A stretch of 64,000 bases of DNA from NCBI GenBank assembly GCA_035547515.1, contig DASZUS010000026.1, forward strand, positions 113,371-177,370. Reading direction: 5' to 3'. This document shows, in pieces, positions 8,586 to 17,507 of this stretch; within the stretch, counting starts at the first letter, position 1, and every line of letters begins with the position of its first letter. The DNA is from DASZTV01 sp035547515 (lineage in GTDB: Bacteria > Actinomycetota > Actinomycetes > JAFAQI01). The translations under genes and the position numbers were made by a program. A model generated the notes under the pieces. The model did not search any database. It was not told the origin of the DNA and was given only the letters and a program-made list of their open reading frames with translations.

Positions 8586-9496
8586 GCGAAGCGGATGATG
8601 CTGGCCGCGCCGGCGAGCATGCAGTAGAGCGCGAACGGGTTGAGCCGGTTCGTCTGGAAGTAGCGGGTCAGGAACTTCGTCGCGATCAGCGCACCGACGA
8701 ACGCTGCGGCAGCGCCGGCGAGCGCCTGGCCCCGGATCCCGTCACCCAGGGGACCGGTGAAGTCGGGGATCTTCAGCAGCCCGGCGGCGAGGATGATCGG
8801 GGTGGCCAGCAGGAAGGCGAAGCGGACCGCCTGCTCGTGGTCGAGGCCCCGCGCCAGTCCCATGACCATCGTCACGCCCGACCGGCTGATGCCGGCGAAC
8901 AGTGCGAGCACCTGGGCGAGGCCGATCCAGATCGCGTCGACCGGCTTCACCCGCGTGACGACGGCCTCGTCGAGCTCGTCGCCGGAGAGCTCCTCTGCGG
9001 GTCGGGTCTCCGCCTCGGCGCGCTGGAGCGCGTGCCGTCGCAGGCGCTCGCCGCCGAGCAGGATGAACCCGTTGACCGTCAGGAAGATCGCCGCGGCCAG
9101 CGGCTTCGCGAACACGACGCGAAGCTCATGCTCCAGCAGCAGGCCGGTGATGCCGGCGGGGATCGTCGCGATGACCAGCAGCCAGGCCATGCGCTCGTGC
9201 ACCGTCTCGATCCTGCGCTTCCCGATCGAGCGGAACAGCCCCTTGACGATGGCCACCCACTCGCGCCAGAAGAACAGCAGCAGCGCCAGCGCTGTCGCGA
9301 CGTGGAGCACGACGATGAAGGCGAGGTACGGCGACTCGCCGACCGACTCGTCTCCCACTGCCCTGGCCCAGCTCCCGCCGATCCAGTGCGGCAGCAGCAC
9401 CGCGTGGCCGAGGCTCGACACCGGGAACAGCTCGGTGACGCCTTGCACGGCACCGATGACGATGGCCTGCAGGAAGGTGAAGTGATGGTGGATCAC
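8582..9496 (-). CDS. uppP: Undecaprenyl-diphosphatase (UppP/BacA)
   Basis: A 304-aa polytopic membrane enzyme that dephosphorylates undecaprenyl diphosphate, recycling the lipid carrier for cell-wall synthesis. The motifs are GAVQGVTELFPVSSLGHAVLLP near the N-terminus and LFAGISRSGVTMVMGLARG in the second half. GTG 9496 (VIHHHFTFLQ) overlaps the stop of the proteasome activator gene (GTGA). The longer frame to 9646 is the antisense-like extension into bpa. A charged cytoplasmic loop, RAEAETRPAEELSGDELDEA, interrupts the transmembrane helices. Confidence 0.95.
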   Translation of the reverse strand: MIHHHFTFLQAIVIGAVQGVTELFPVSSLGHAVLLPHWIGGSWARAVGDESVGESPYLAFIVVLHVATALALLLFFWREWVAIVKGLFRSIGKRRIETVHERMAWLLVIATIPAGITGLLLEHELRVVFAKPLAAAIFLTVNGFILLGGERLRRHALQRAEAETRPAEELSGDELDEAVVTRVKPVDAIWIGLAQVLALFAGISRSGVTMVMGLARGLDHEQAVRFAFLLATPIILAAGLLKIPDFTGPLGDGIRGQALAGAAAAFVGALIATKFLTRYFQTNRLNPFALYCMLAGAASIIRFA

Positions 9497-10017
9497 AGGT
9501 AGAGTCCCGGGCCGGAGCCGCCCTGCTGAGCCGCGCCCGGCGCCGAGGGCAGCGCGCGCTGGCGCATCTCCTCGAGCTGTGCCCGGGCCGCCATCTGCTG
9601 GGCGAACAGGGTCGCCTGGATGCCGTGGAAGAGGCCTTCGAGCCATCCGACCAGCTGCGCATGGGCCACCCGCAGTTCGGCGTCGGACGGTGCCTCGTCG
9701 CCGGTGAACGGCAGGGACAGCCGCTCGAGCTCCTCGCGGAGGTCAGGCGCCAGCCCGGTGGAGAGCTCCTTGATGGAGCTCTCGTGGATCTCCTTGAGCC
9801 GCAGCCGGCTCGCCTCGTCGAGCGGCGCCGCACGCACCTCCTCGAGCAGCTGCTTGATCATCGACCCGATCCGCATCACCTTGGCCGGCTGCTCGACCAT
9901 CTCCCCGACGCTCTCGCCGTTGTCGGACTGGTCGTCGCGGTCCATCTCCACTGGCGATCCATCCGGACCGACAGTGACGATGCGCACGGGCTCACCGGGC
10001 TCAGCAGGAGTGGTCAT
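9493..10017 (-). CDS. bpa: Bacterial proteasome activator Bpa/PafE
   Basis: A 174-aa protein of the DUF2587 family that forms a ring and opens the 20S proteasome gate independently of ATP. Typical core: MIKQLLEEVRAAPLDEASR and LGWLEGLFHG-like helices (here QLVGWLEGLFHGIQATLF). It ends GSGPGLYL; the terminal hydrophobic-Tyr-Leu tail corresponds to the GQYL that docks into the proteasome in mycobacteria. ATG 10017 (MTTPAEPGEP) is chosen; a TTG at 10038 is in frame. The final codons overlap the uppP start, coupling the two genes. Confidence 0.92.
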   Translation of the reverse strand: MTTPAEPGEPVRIVTVGPDGSPVEMDRDDQSDNGESVGEMVEQPAKVMRIGSMIKQLLEEVRAAPLDEASRLRLKEIHESSIKELSTGLAPDLREELERLSLPFTGDEAPSDAELRVAHAQLVGWLEGLFHGIQATLFAQQMAARAQLEEMRQRALPSAPGAAQQGGSGPGLYL

Positions 10018-10101
10018 GTCCCTATCGTCTCCCGCCAAGCGGGTCGCACCCCTCCCTGGGGTCTGTGCCGACCCTGCCGCCGCGTGGGCGGCACAGTGCT
10101 G

Positions 10102-11745
10102 TCAGCTCAGCTTGGGAAGCACCTGGGGGTGCTCGAGGACGCCGGTGAACAGGTCGCCACACTCCTGCAGGCGAGGCAGCATCGAACGAATCGTGAACAG
10201 GTCCGGACGCAGGTCCGGCCGGTCCAGCTCGCTCCACGCGATCGGGGCGGAGACGGGGGCCCCCGGCGCAGGACGGGGGCTGTAGGGCGCGACGAGGGTC
10301 TTGTTGATCGCGTTCTGGGTGTAGTCCAGGCGGGCGAGACCCTGGCGGTCGCCGACCTGCCAGCGCCAGCTGACCAACTCCGAGGCGACCCCGCCGACCG
10401 CGCGTGACACCCCCTCGACCCACTCGCGAGTCTCGTCGAAGGACGGTCCGACCGCGATCGGGATCCAGATCTGGATCCCCCGCCGTCCGGTGAGCTTCGG
10501 GATGCCCTCGACCCCGAGATGTTCCAGTGCGGTGCGATGCAGCCGCGCGAGCTCCAGCAGCTCGCTCCACGTCGTCCGCTCGCCCGGATCGAGATCGATG
10601 AGCGCGTACGTCGGCTGGTGCGGCTGGTCTACCAGCGAGGTCCACGCGTGCCACTCGAGGGCGCCGAAGTTCGCCGCCCACAGCAAGGCGGCGGGCTCGT
10701 CGACGACGAGGTAGGTGTGGGACTCACCGGGATCAGCCTCGGGGTTGTCCCAGCGCGGCAGCCAGTCCGGCGCGTGACCCGGCAGCTCCTTGTGCCAGAA
10801 CCCTTTGGTGTCCGCGCCCGAGGGGTACCGATGCATGTTCAACGCCCGCCGCTGCAGGTACGGCAGGATCGTCGTACCGATCTGGGCGGTGTAGCGGAGC
10901 AGGTCGCGCTTGGTGACAGGGGCCTCTCGGCGGCGCGCCGGGAACAGCACCTTGTCCAGGTTCGTCACCCGCAGCTCTCGACCGAAGATCTCCCACGTGC
11001 CGGCCGACTTGAGCTCGTCCAGCGCGGCGAGCTCGTCGGGGTCCGGCGGTTCGAACCGGGCGGGCTTGAGCCCCACGGAGGCTTCAGCCGCGGGCAGGTC
11101 GGAGCGCCACAGGCGGTCGGGATCCTTCTTGACCTGGTCGTTGGTACGCCCGGACAGCACGGAGCGCCCGTGGTCCTCGGGGTTCCATCCTGCGCTGGCG
11201 AACTCGTCCCGCTTGTGCAGCATCAACCACTCCTCCTTGCCGGAGGAGTCGGTCTTTGTCCGGACCAGGACGAATCGGCCATGCAGCTTCTCGCCGAACA
11301 CGTCGAAGTGCAGCTCGCCGTTGGCGATGGCGCGCGCGGGGTCGTTCGTGCGGTGCGGCTGCCAGGTCCCGCGGTCCCACACGATGACGTCGCCGCCGCC
11401 ATACTGTCCGGCCGGGATCACGCTCTCGAAGTCGATGTACTCCAGCGGGTGGTCCTCGACGTGGAACGCGGCGCGGCGGATGGTCGGATCCAAGGTCGGG
11501 CCCTTCGGAACCGCCCAGCTGACCAGGACGCCGTCGACCTCCAGCCGGAAGTCGTAGTGCAGGCGCCGAGCGCGGTGACGCTGTACGACGAACCGCGCCG
11601 CCGGTGCCGCCCGGGCCGCCCGTGCGGGGGCGGCGCGACGGGTCTTCCCCCCGGCCGGTTCTGCGGTCTTCGTGAAGTCCCGCTTCGCGCGGTAGGTCCG
11701 CAACGGGTCTGCCGCCTTCTTCTTGACCGGGGCGGACCTGCTCAC
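10102..11745 (-). CDS. LigD-like DNA repair protein: 3'-phosphoesterase plus primase-polymerase
   Basis: A 547-aa protein. After a basic Lys/Ala-rich N-terminus, a LigD-type 3'-phosphoesterase domain spans about residues 50-200 (FVVQRHRARRLHYDFRLEV, GQYGGGDVIVWDRG). The LigD primase-polymerase domain follows from about 250 (VTNLDKVLFP, YALIDLDPG with the DxD metal site, KLTGRRGIQIWIP). These domains trim and fill ends in non-homologous end joining with Ku. The ATP-dependent ligase domain is absent, so a separate ligase would be needed. GTG 11745 was taken as start; ATG 11778 is possible. Annotators often label such genes ligD. Confidence 0.88.
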   Translation of the reverse strand: MSRSAPVKKKAADPLRTYRAKRDFTKTAEPAGGKTRRAAPARAARAAPAARFVVQRHRARRLHYDFRLEVDGVLVSWAVPKGPTLDPTIRRAAFHVEDHPLEYIDFESVIPAGQYGGGDVIVWDRGTWQPHRTNDPARAIANGELHFDVFGEKLHGRFVLVRTKTDSSGKEEWLMLHKRDEFASAGWNPEDHGRSVLSGRTNDQVKKDPDRLWRSDLPAAEASVGLKPARFEPPDPDELAALDELKSAGTWEIFGRELRVTNLDKVLFPARRREAPVTKRDLLRYTAQIGTTILPYLQRRALNMHRYPSGADTKGFWHKELPGHAPDWLPRWDNPEADPGESHTYLVVDEPAALLWAANFGALEWHAWTSLVDQPHQPTYALIDLDPGERTTWSELLELARLHRTALEHLGVEGIPKLTGRRGIQIWIPIAVGPSFDETREWVEGVSRAVGGVASELVSWRWQVGDRQGLARLDYTQNAINKTLVAPYSPRPAPGAPVSAPIAWSELDRPDLRPDLFTIRSMLPRLQECGDLFTGVLEHPQVLPKLS

Positions 11746-11811
11746 GCCTAGTCCGCTACCCGCGGATCTGGTCCGCATGCCCTTGCGGTGCCCGGGTAGG
11801 CAATCGTCGTC

Positions 11812-12534
11812 ATGGCAGGACTGGGCTGGCCGCAACGGCTGTGGTTCGTCCGCCACGCCGAGAGCCTCGGCAACGTCGCCAACGCTGAGGCGCGCAAGGC
11901 ACAGGCGCTGCGCCTGACTCTCGAGGCGAACGACTCGTCGATCGCGCTCAGTGAGCGCGGGGTCGCGCAAGCCACAGCGTTCGGGCGCTGGATGGGCGGG
12001 CTGCCTGCCGAAGAGCGCCCGACCCAGCTGCTGATCTCGCCGTACCTCCGCACGCGGGACACCACCCGCCTGCTGCTCGAGGCGGCCGGTCTCGACGCTT
12101 TGCCGGTGACCGTCGACGAGCGGCTGCGCGACCGCGAGCAGGGCACCCTCGACCGGCTGACCGCCGCCGGGTTTCGCGACCGCTACCCCGACGAGGCCGC
12201 GCGGCGCGATTACGTCGGCAAGTTCTGGTTCCGGCCGCTCGGCGGCGAGTCGTGGGCGGATGTCGCGCTTCGGCTGCGCGCCGCGTTGCTCGAGTGCCGG
12301 CTCACGATGCCCGACGAGCGAGTCCTGGTCGTCACGCACGACGTCGTCATCCTGCTGGCGCGCTACGTGATCGAGCGCCTCACCCCGGAGCAGGCGGTGG
12401 AGTGGTCGGGCCAGCTGCGCAACTGCTCGTTGACCGCGTACTCCCGTCACCAGAACGGTGACCTGGCACTCGAGCGGTTCAACGACACCGCGCCCCTGGA
12501 GGAACTGCTCGCTGGCACCGGATCCGATGGCTGA
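11812..12534 (+). CDS. Histidine phosphatase family protein (phosphoglycerate mutase-like)
   Basis: A 240-aa single-domain protein with the LWFVRHAESLGN motif that holds the phospho-accepting His at about residue 15. LISPYLRTRDTTRLL and VLVVTHDVVILLARYV (second catalytic His) complete the branch 1 signature. Substrates range from sugar phosphates to proteins and cannot be predicted here. It overlaps the start of the NAD(P)HX dehydratase gene by eight bases, suggesting coupled translation. Confidence 0.85.
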   Translation: MAGLGWPQRLWFVRHAESLGNVANAEARKAQALRLTLEANDSSIALSERGVAQATAFGRWMGGLPAEERPTQLLISPYLRTRDTTRLLLEAAGLDALPVTVDERLRDREQGTLDRLTAAGFRDRYPDEAARRDYVGKFWFRPLGGESWADVALRLRAALLECRLTMPDERVLVVTHDVVILLARYVIERLTPEQAVEWSGQLRNCSLTAYSRHQNGDLALERFNDTAPLEELLAGTGSDG

Positions 12535-13414
12535 GCCGGCGGTCGTGGACGGCGCCGCGCTGATGCAGGGGTGGCCGCTGCGAGCTCCACAGGAGCACAG
12601 TGACAAGGAGGAACGGGGCACTGTCCTCGTCGTCGGCGGCGCGCCGGGCACCCCGGGCGCTGTCCTGCTCGCGGGTCTCGCCGCGCTGCGAGTCGGTGCC
12701 GGGAAGCTGACCGTCGCGACGACGGAGGCGACGGCCGCGGCGCTCGCGGTCGAGGTTCCCGAGGCGGGCGTCCTCGGGCTTCCCACAACCCGCACCGGCG
12801 GCATCAAGCCTGGCGCGGCCGACGACCTCGCCGACGCGGCAAGAAGCGCCGACGCCGTACTGATCGGGCCCGGCATGGCCGATGCCGACGCGGCCCGAGA
12901 CCTCGTCGCGGCGCTGGCCGGTCAGCTGGGACCCGAGACGGTGCTCGTGCTCGACGCGATGGCAACGACGTGCGGGGCCCTCAGCGACCCGCCGCCGGGG
13001 TGGGCGTCACGGGCCGTGATCACCCCGAACCGCACCGAGGCGGCTCGGGTGCTCGGCCACGGGGAGGACGGCTCCGCTGCCGAGAGTGACGACGCAGTCA
13101 GGCTCGCTGAGACGTACGGCGTGACGACCGTGCTCGGGTCGCACGTCGCGGATCCCTCAGGTTCCTGCTGGCGGATCCCGAAGGGCAACGCGGGTCTCGG
13201 CACCTCCGGGTCCGGCGACGTGCTCGCCGGCGCGGTCGCCGGCATCGCGGCCAGGTCGGGCCATCCGCCGACCGCCGCCATGTGGGGTCTGTCGCTGCAC
13301 GGCGCTGCGGGCGATCGGCTGGCTCGACGCATCGGCCCGGTCGGCTACCTTGCCCGCGAGCTGCTCGACGAGCTGCCGGGTTGCCTGCGTGACCTCAGCC
13401 TCGACGCCGCCTGA
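12527..13414 (+). CDS. nnrD: ADP-dependent NAD(P)H-hydrate dehydratase
   Basis: A 295-aa carbohydrate-kinase-like fold protein that repairs hydrated NADH and NADPH. VLVVGGAPGTPGAVLLAGLAAL lies near the N-terminus, VITPNRTEAARVLG in the middle, and the nucleotide-binding loop GLGTSGSGDVLAGAVAGIAA near residue 220. The epimerase (NnrE) domain often fused to it is missing. ATG 12527 lies within the last codons of the preceding phosphatase gene. It ends 12 bases from the convergent stop at 13427. Confidence 0.92.
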   Translation: MAEPAVVDGAALMQGWPLRAPQEHSDKEERGTVLVVGGAPGTPGAVLLAGLAALRVGAGKLTVATTEATAAALAVEVPEAGVLGLPTTRTGGIKPGAADDLADAARSADAVLIGPGMADADAARDLVAALAGQLGPETVLVLDAMATTCGALSDPPPGWASRAVITPNRTEAARVLGHGEDGSAAESDDAVRLAETYGVTTVLGSHVADPSGSCWRIPKGNAGLGTSGSGDVLAGAVAGIAARSGHPPTAAMWGLSLHGAAGDRLARRIGPVGYLARELLDELPGCLRDLSLDAA

Positions 13415-13426
13415 CGGTGCGTCCCA

Positions 13427-14623
13427 CTACCGGTACGGCGTCTCGATCCAGGTGCGACCGCCGTCGTCACTGCTGACGAAGCCGGGCGCCATCCCGCTGG
13501 TGACGCCCACGATGTGGCTGCTGCTGATGTACGCCGCGAACGACACCACGCCCCGGATGTCGGCGGGGAGCCAGCGGTGGCCGTGGGAGTAGGTCAGGTA
13601 CGGCGCACCGAGCCCGGTGGTGACCAGCAGGTGGTTGGCACTGCCCGCCGACAGCGTTCCCACCGCGGCGCGGACCCGCGGCAGGTTGGCGATGTCGGTC
13701 CAGTGCCGGCCCGCATCCACGGTCTCGAAGAGGCTGCCGACCCCGCGAACGGGGGTGCACTCCGCCGCCAGGCCGCTCGCGCTCCACGCAGCGAATGCCT
13801 GACCCCCGCCAAGGCACGGGTTGGTCTCATGACGCCAGCTGTAGCCGTCGTCGTTGCTCGCCCAGAAGTCCTTGCCGCCGCTGACGTAGATCGCGTGCCC
13901 CCGCAGGGTCAGCGTCGCGTCGTAGCTGTCGATCGGCTTCACCCTCGGCACGCGCACCAGCTGCGGCGCGGTCAGCGTCGCCTGGAACAGCCGGAGCCGC
14001 TCGCAACGAGCGCAGGAGCGCACCAGTGCCCAGATGACGCCGTTCGAGGTTTCTAGATCGGCGATGAAGCCCGGGCTGGGCAAGGTCTGCCAGGTCAGCC
14101 CGCCGTCGTTGGTGGCCTGGTACGCCGAACCGAAGCTGTAGCCCTGGTCGGCGTCGGCGAACCGCACCACGCCCTGCGGCGCGGGATGCGGTGTCTCGAT
14201 CGACCAGGTGAGCCCGCCGTCCGTCGTACGGGCCAGCCCGCCCGCCACCGTGCCGCCGACCACCTCGAGCCCACCCGTGACCCAGCCTTCGGTCTGGGTG
14301 ACGAAGCTCAGCGAGCTTGGCACCAGCAAGGACAGCGAGGGATGCACCACCGGGCTGTCCGCGGTGATCCCGAGCGCGTTCGGTGATCCGCTCTGCACCG
14401 GCGCTGCGACCTGGAGCCGCTGGTCGGTGCTCGAGTGGTGGATCGAGACGGCCACCGGCGTGAGTGCCCCGACCACGGCAACGACCGCGGCTCCCGCCAG
14501 CATCGTCTTCATCCGGCGGCGGCGACGGCCACGGCGGCTGATCGCCTCCCACGCGCCGGGCGGTGGCGCCAGCTCGTCGCCGCGACCTCGCAGCAGCGCG
14601 TCGAAGTCCAGGTCGTCGTTCAT
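13427..14623 (-). CDS. Membrane-anchored BNR/sialidase-like beta-propeller, partner of ECF sigma
   Basis: A 398-aa protein. The cytoplasmic N-terminus (MNDDLDFDALLRGRGDELA, then a basic RRGRRRRRMK patch) precedes one membrane helix near residues 40-58. A large extracytoplasmic domain follows with repeated Asp-box-like turns: TTDGGLTWS, TNDGGLTWQ, SNDDGYSWR and SSDDGGRTW. Its ATG overlaps the sigma factor stop by 4 bases. Position and topology suggest an anti-sigma or signal-sensing partner, but no canonical anti-sigma fold can be recognised, so the role is inference. Confidence 0.7.
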   Translation of the reverse strand: MNDDLDFDALLRGRGDELAPPPGAWEAISRRGRRRRRMKTMLAGAAVVAVVGALTPVAVSIHHSSTDQRLQVAAPVQSGSPNALGITADSPVVHPSLSLLVPSSLSFVTQTEGWVTGGLEVVGGTVAGGLARTTDGGLTWSIETPHPAPQGVVRFADADQGYSFGSAYQATNDGGLTWQTLPSPGFIADLETSNGVIWALVRSCARCERLRLFQATLTAPQLVRVPRVKPIDSYDATLTLRGHAIYVSGGKDFWASNDDGYSWRHETNPCLGGGQAFAAWSASGLAAECTPVRGVGSLFETVDAGRHWTDIANLPRVRAAVGTLSAGSANHLLVTTGLGAPYLTYSHGHRWLPADIRGVVSFAAYISSSHIVGVTSGMAPGFVSSDDGGRTWIETPYR

Positions 14624-15084
14624 CTGGAGTCCTCGAGCAGGGTGGCGAGCCTCGCGCGAGCGTCGTACAGATCCCGCTTGACGGTTCCGGACGCGATGCC
14701 GAGCTGGCGGCCGACTGCCTCGACCGGAAGATCCGCGAAGTAGTGCAGGACGACGACCTGAGCCAGCCGCCGCGGCAGGCTCTCGACCAGCATCCGGATC
14801 TCGGTCCCCGGCTCCGCGGCCTCCACCGCGGAGGTCACCGTCTTGCGAAGCGCAACTCGCTCTCGTTCCCCGCGCCGCCACCGGTCGCGGATCAGGTTGA
14901 GCGCCGTCATGTAGAGGTAGGCACGCGGGTCCTGGACGCTGCTCCAACGGCCGAGCAGGCGTACGAAGGCTTCTGCGGCGATGTCGTGAGCGACCTCGTC
15001 GTCGTTCGTCATTCGCCGGCACCACCCGGCGAGCGGGGCGTAGTGAGCCCGGAAGATCGCCTCACCGGTGGGCGCGGCGTCCAC
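14620..15084 (-). CDS. ECF RNA polymerase sigma factor
   Basis: A 154-aa sigma-70 family protein with region 2 (IFRAHYAPLAGWCRRM and AAEAFVRLLGRWSSVQDPRAYLY) and region 4 (LPRRLAQVVVLHYFADLPVEAVGRQLGI, GTVKRDLYDARARL, the helix-turn-helix). GTG 15084 is chosen because GGAGGG lies 7 nt upstream; a GTG at 15147 is in frame and would add 21 residues. It is cotranslated with the membrane-anchored propeller protein (ATGA overlap), the usual layout for a sigma factor and its regulator. Confidence 0.88.
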   Translation of the reverse strand: MDAAPTGEAIFRAHYAPLAGWCRRMTNDDEVAHDIAAEAFVRLLGRWSSVQDPRAYLYMTALNLIRDRWRRGERERVALRKTVTSAVEAAEPGTEIRMLVESLPRRLAQVVVLHYFADLPVEAVGRQLGIASGTVKRDLYDARARLATLLEDSR

Positions 15085-15188
15085 GCTGGCACCCTCCACC
15101 ACTCGCCGGGAGCGCCCAGTATCGAGTACCGGGACAGCGACGTTCACGAATCTTCAGACGGCCGAAGCCGCCATCTGGTTGGGCCTGA

Positions 15189-16169
15189 CTATGCCGGGGT
15201 CAGCACGACTTTGCCGATGTGCTCGTTTCTCGCGACGAGCAAGTGGGCTTGGGCGACCTGGTTCATCGGAAGCGTTGTGTGGATGACCGGCTTCACCCGT
15301 CCGTCGGCGAACATCGGCCACAGGCCGTCGACGACGGCACTGCAGATCTCGGCCTTCTCCTCCGGAGGACGGGCCCGAAGCGAGGTCGCGTGGATGGTGG
15401 CGCGCTTGGCCAGCAGCGCGCCGAGGTCGAGCTCGGCCCGGGCCCCGCCTTGCAGCCCGATCACCAAGAGGCGCCCGTTGTCGGCCAGTGCGGTGACGTT
15501 GCGTTCGAGGTAGGCCGCACCCATGATGTCGAGGATCACGTCCGCACCTCGCCCGTCGGTCGCCTCGCGTGCGGCCGCGGCGAAGTCCTCGTCGCGATAG
15601 CTGATGGCGACATCGGCACCCAGCTCACGGCAGCGCTGGACCTTCTCGGCCGGCCCTGCGGTGGTGATCACCCGCGCGCCCAGTGCGTGGGCGACTTGGA
15701 TCGCGATCGTCCCGATCCCGCTCGCGCCGCCGTGGATGAGGACCGTCTGGCCGCGCGAGAGGCCGGCGATCATCACGAGGTTCGACCAGACGGTGGCGCA
15801 GACTTCCGGGAGCGCTCCGGCGGCGACCAGCTCGACGCTGTCGGGCACCGGCATGACCTGGCCTTGCGGGGCGACCGCCAGCTCGGCCTGCCCGCCGCCG
15901 GCCAGTAACGCGCACACCTCGTCGCCCATCGCCCATCGCGTGACGCCGTCGCCGAGCCCGACGATGCGCCCGCTGCACTCGAGGCCGAGGACATCGGTCA
16001 CGCCGGGCGGAGGCGGGTAGACCCCGAGGCGCTGCAGCAGGTCGGCGCGGTTGACGGCGCTCGCGGCGACCTCGATCAGGACCTCGCCTGGCCCCGGCTC
16101 GGGATCGTCGTGGCGACTCCAGTGCAGGACGGCAATGTCGCCGGCGCCGCTGCAGCGCACCGCCTTCAT
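15189..16169 (-). CDS. NAD(P)H:quinone oxidoreductase, zinc-free MDR family
   Basis: A 326-aa medium-chain dehydrogenase/reductase. GroES-like N-terminus (VNRADLLQRLGVYPPPPGVTDVLGLECSG), then a Rossmann fold with VLIHGGASGIGTIAIQVAHALG. The cysteines that bind zinc in alcohol dehydrogenases are absent, as in quinone reductases such as QorA/TP53I3-like enzymes. ATG 16169 (MKAVRCSGAG) sits 7 nt after the box TAGCGT, which suggests a leaderless mRNA. It lies divergent from the PucR gene, which may control it. Confidence 0.9.
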   Translation of the reverse strand: MKAVRCSGAGDIAVLHWSRHDDPEPGPGEVLIEVAASAVNRADLLQRLGVYPPPPGVTDVLGLECSGRIVGLGDGVTRWAMGDEVCALLAGGGQAELAVAPQGQVMPVPDSVELVAAGALPEVCATVWSNLVMIAGLSRGQTVLIHGGASGIGTIAIQVAHALGARVITTAGPAEKVQRCRELGADVAISYRDEDFAAAAREATDGRGADVILDIMGAAYLERNVTALADNGRLLVIGLQGGARAELDLGALLAKRATIHATSLRARPPEEKAEICSAVVDGLWPMFADGRVKPVIHTTLPMNQVAQAHLLVARNEHIGKVVLTPA

Positions 16170-16176
16170 GACGAAG

Positions 16177-16182
16177 ACGCTA
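16177..16182 (-). promoter_or_regulatory. Probable -10 box of quinone oxidoreductase gene
   Basis: TAGCGT on the minus strand with seven bases to ATG 16169 and no Shine-Dalgarno. The same hexamer precedes the NlpC/P60 gene at 36579-36584. Confidence 0.45.
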
Positions 16183-16260
16183 CGCACCGGGTGTCGCCGC
16201 GACTACCCGAATGTTCGACGGCTTTTGGGCATGTTCTGTTGTGAGTGGGCACAACGCGTG

Positions 16261-17490
16261 ATGATGGACGTTATGAGCGCGGAGGATTCGCCCCTCTTTG
16301 CCCGGGTGGAGCGCGACATCCCGAAACTCGCGCGGCGAATGCTGGACCGGTTCGTCACCGAGATCCCGCTCTACGGAATGCTTCCTCGCGAGCAGCTAGA
16401 GGGTGAGATTGCCCAGATCACCGTCGGAGCGCTGCGGCTGTTCTTCCACTCGCTGCGCTCGACCGAGCCGATCTACGACGACGAGCTGATCGACTTGCGC
16501 AGCTCCGCGGCGCGCCGCGCCGAGGAGCGGGTGCCGTTGGACGCGGTGCTCGCCGCCTACCACGTGGGCGGCCGCATCGGCTGGCAGGCCTTGGTCGAGA
16601 GCGCGCTGCCCGACGAGCGCGACGAGCTCATCGTTGCCGCCGGCCGCGTGCTGGAGTTCGTTCACCAGGTGACCGGCGCGGTGGCCTCGGCCTACCTCGA
16701 GGAACGGCAGAGCATTTACGGCGAGGAGCGCGACGCGCTTCGCGCGGTTGCGTCGGCCCTCCTGGCCGGCGATCCCGCCGACAAGCTCGCGGCTCGGGTC
16801 GGGCTGGCGGTGGCCCCGGCCTACGTCGTGCTCGAGATGGCGATCGGCGAGCATCCGGACGAGGTGGAGCGCGGAGTGGGCGGCACGGTCGCGGCGCGTC
16901 GCAAGCTGCGACGCGTGCAGGGCCGACTCGAGCGCTGGGCGGGCCAGCCCGTCGTCGGCCTGCTCGAGCCCGCCGGCGGACCCGTGCTGATCTCCACCGC
17001 GCCCGAGGACGCGGACAAGGTCGTGGCCAGCTTGTCCGAGCTGCTCATCGACCTCAACGAGGCGGCGGGCGCGCCGGTGACCGCCGGTGTCGCCGTCGCG
17101 TGGACCGTTGCCGATGTCGTCAACGCGAGCCAGCAGGCGGGTGACGTCCTTGCCCTCGCTACCGGGCTGCGCCGCGGTCCCGGTGCGTACTCGCTGTCAG
17201 ACGTGCTGCTCGAGTACCAGCTCTCGCGCCCGAGCGACGCGTTGCCGGCACTCGGCGCGTTGCTCGCTCCGCTGGAGCGGAACCCGGACTTGGTGCTGAC
17301 CTTGCAGACCTACCTCGAGCACGACCTCGATCGCAGAGGTACGGCGGCGGCGCTGCACGTGCATCCGAACACGCTGGACTATCGGTTGCGCCGCGTCGTG
17401 GACCTCACCGGGATCGACCCGTCGACCTCGCGTGGTCTGCAGCTGGTCGGCGCTGCGCTTGCCGCTCGCCGGCTGCGCGGCGACTGCTGA
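16261..17490 (+). CDS. PucR-type helix-turn-helix regulator
   Basis: A 409-aa protein of the CdaR/PucR class. The N-terminal helical part (FVTEIPLYGMLPREQLEGEI, AEERVPLDAVLAAYHVGGRIGW) resembles RsbRD-like N-terminal regions, a GGDEF-like middle follows, and a C-terminal HTH_30 domain reads LTLQTYLEHDLDRRGTAAALHVHPNTLDYRLRRV split over residues 350-385. Such regulators sense small molecules and usually control neighbouring genes; the divergent oxidoreductase is the obvious candidate. Starts at 16261, 16264 and 16273 are all possible, and no strong Shine-Dalgarno decides between them. Confidence 0.87.
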   Translation: MMDVMSAEDSPLFARVERDIPKLARRMLDRFVTEIPLYGMLPREQLEGEIAQITVGALRLFFHSLRSTEPIYDDELIDLRSSAARRAEERVPLDAVLAAYHVGGRIGWQALVESALPDERDELIVAAGRVLEFVHQVTGAVASAYLEERQSIYGEERDALRAVASALLAGDPADKLAARVGLAVAPAYVVLEMAIGEHPDEVERGVGGTVAARRKLRRVQGRLERWAGQPVVGLLEPAGGPVLISTAPEDADKVVASLSELLIDLNEAAGAPVTAGVAVAWTVADVVNASQQAGDVLALATGLRRGPGAYSLSDVLLEYQLSRPSDALPALGALLAPLERNPDLVLTLQTYLEHDLDRRGTAAALHVHPNTLDYRLRRVVDLTGIDPSTSRGLQLVGAALAARRLRGDC

Positions 17491-17507
17491 GCGCGTGCCG
17501 AGCTCGG

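Noticed and set aside
11746..12876. N-terminal extension of the LigD-like frame by several hundred residues
   Set aside because: It covers the histidine phosphatase and NAD(P)HX dehydratase genes on the other strand and has no family blocks.
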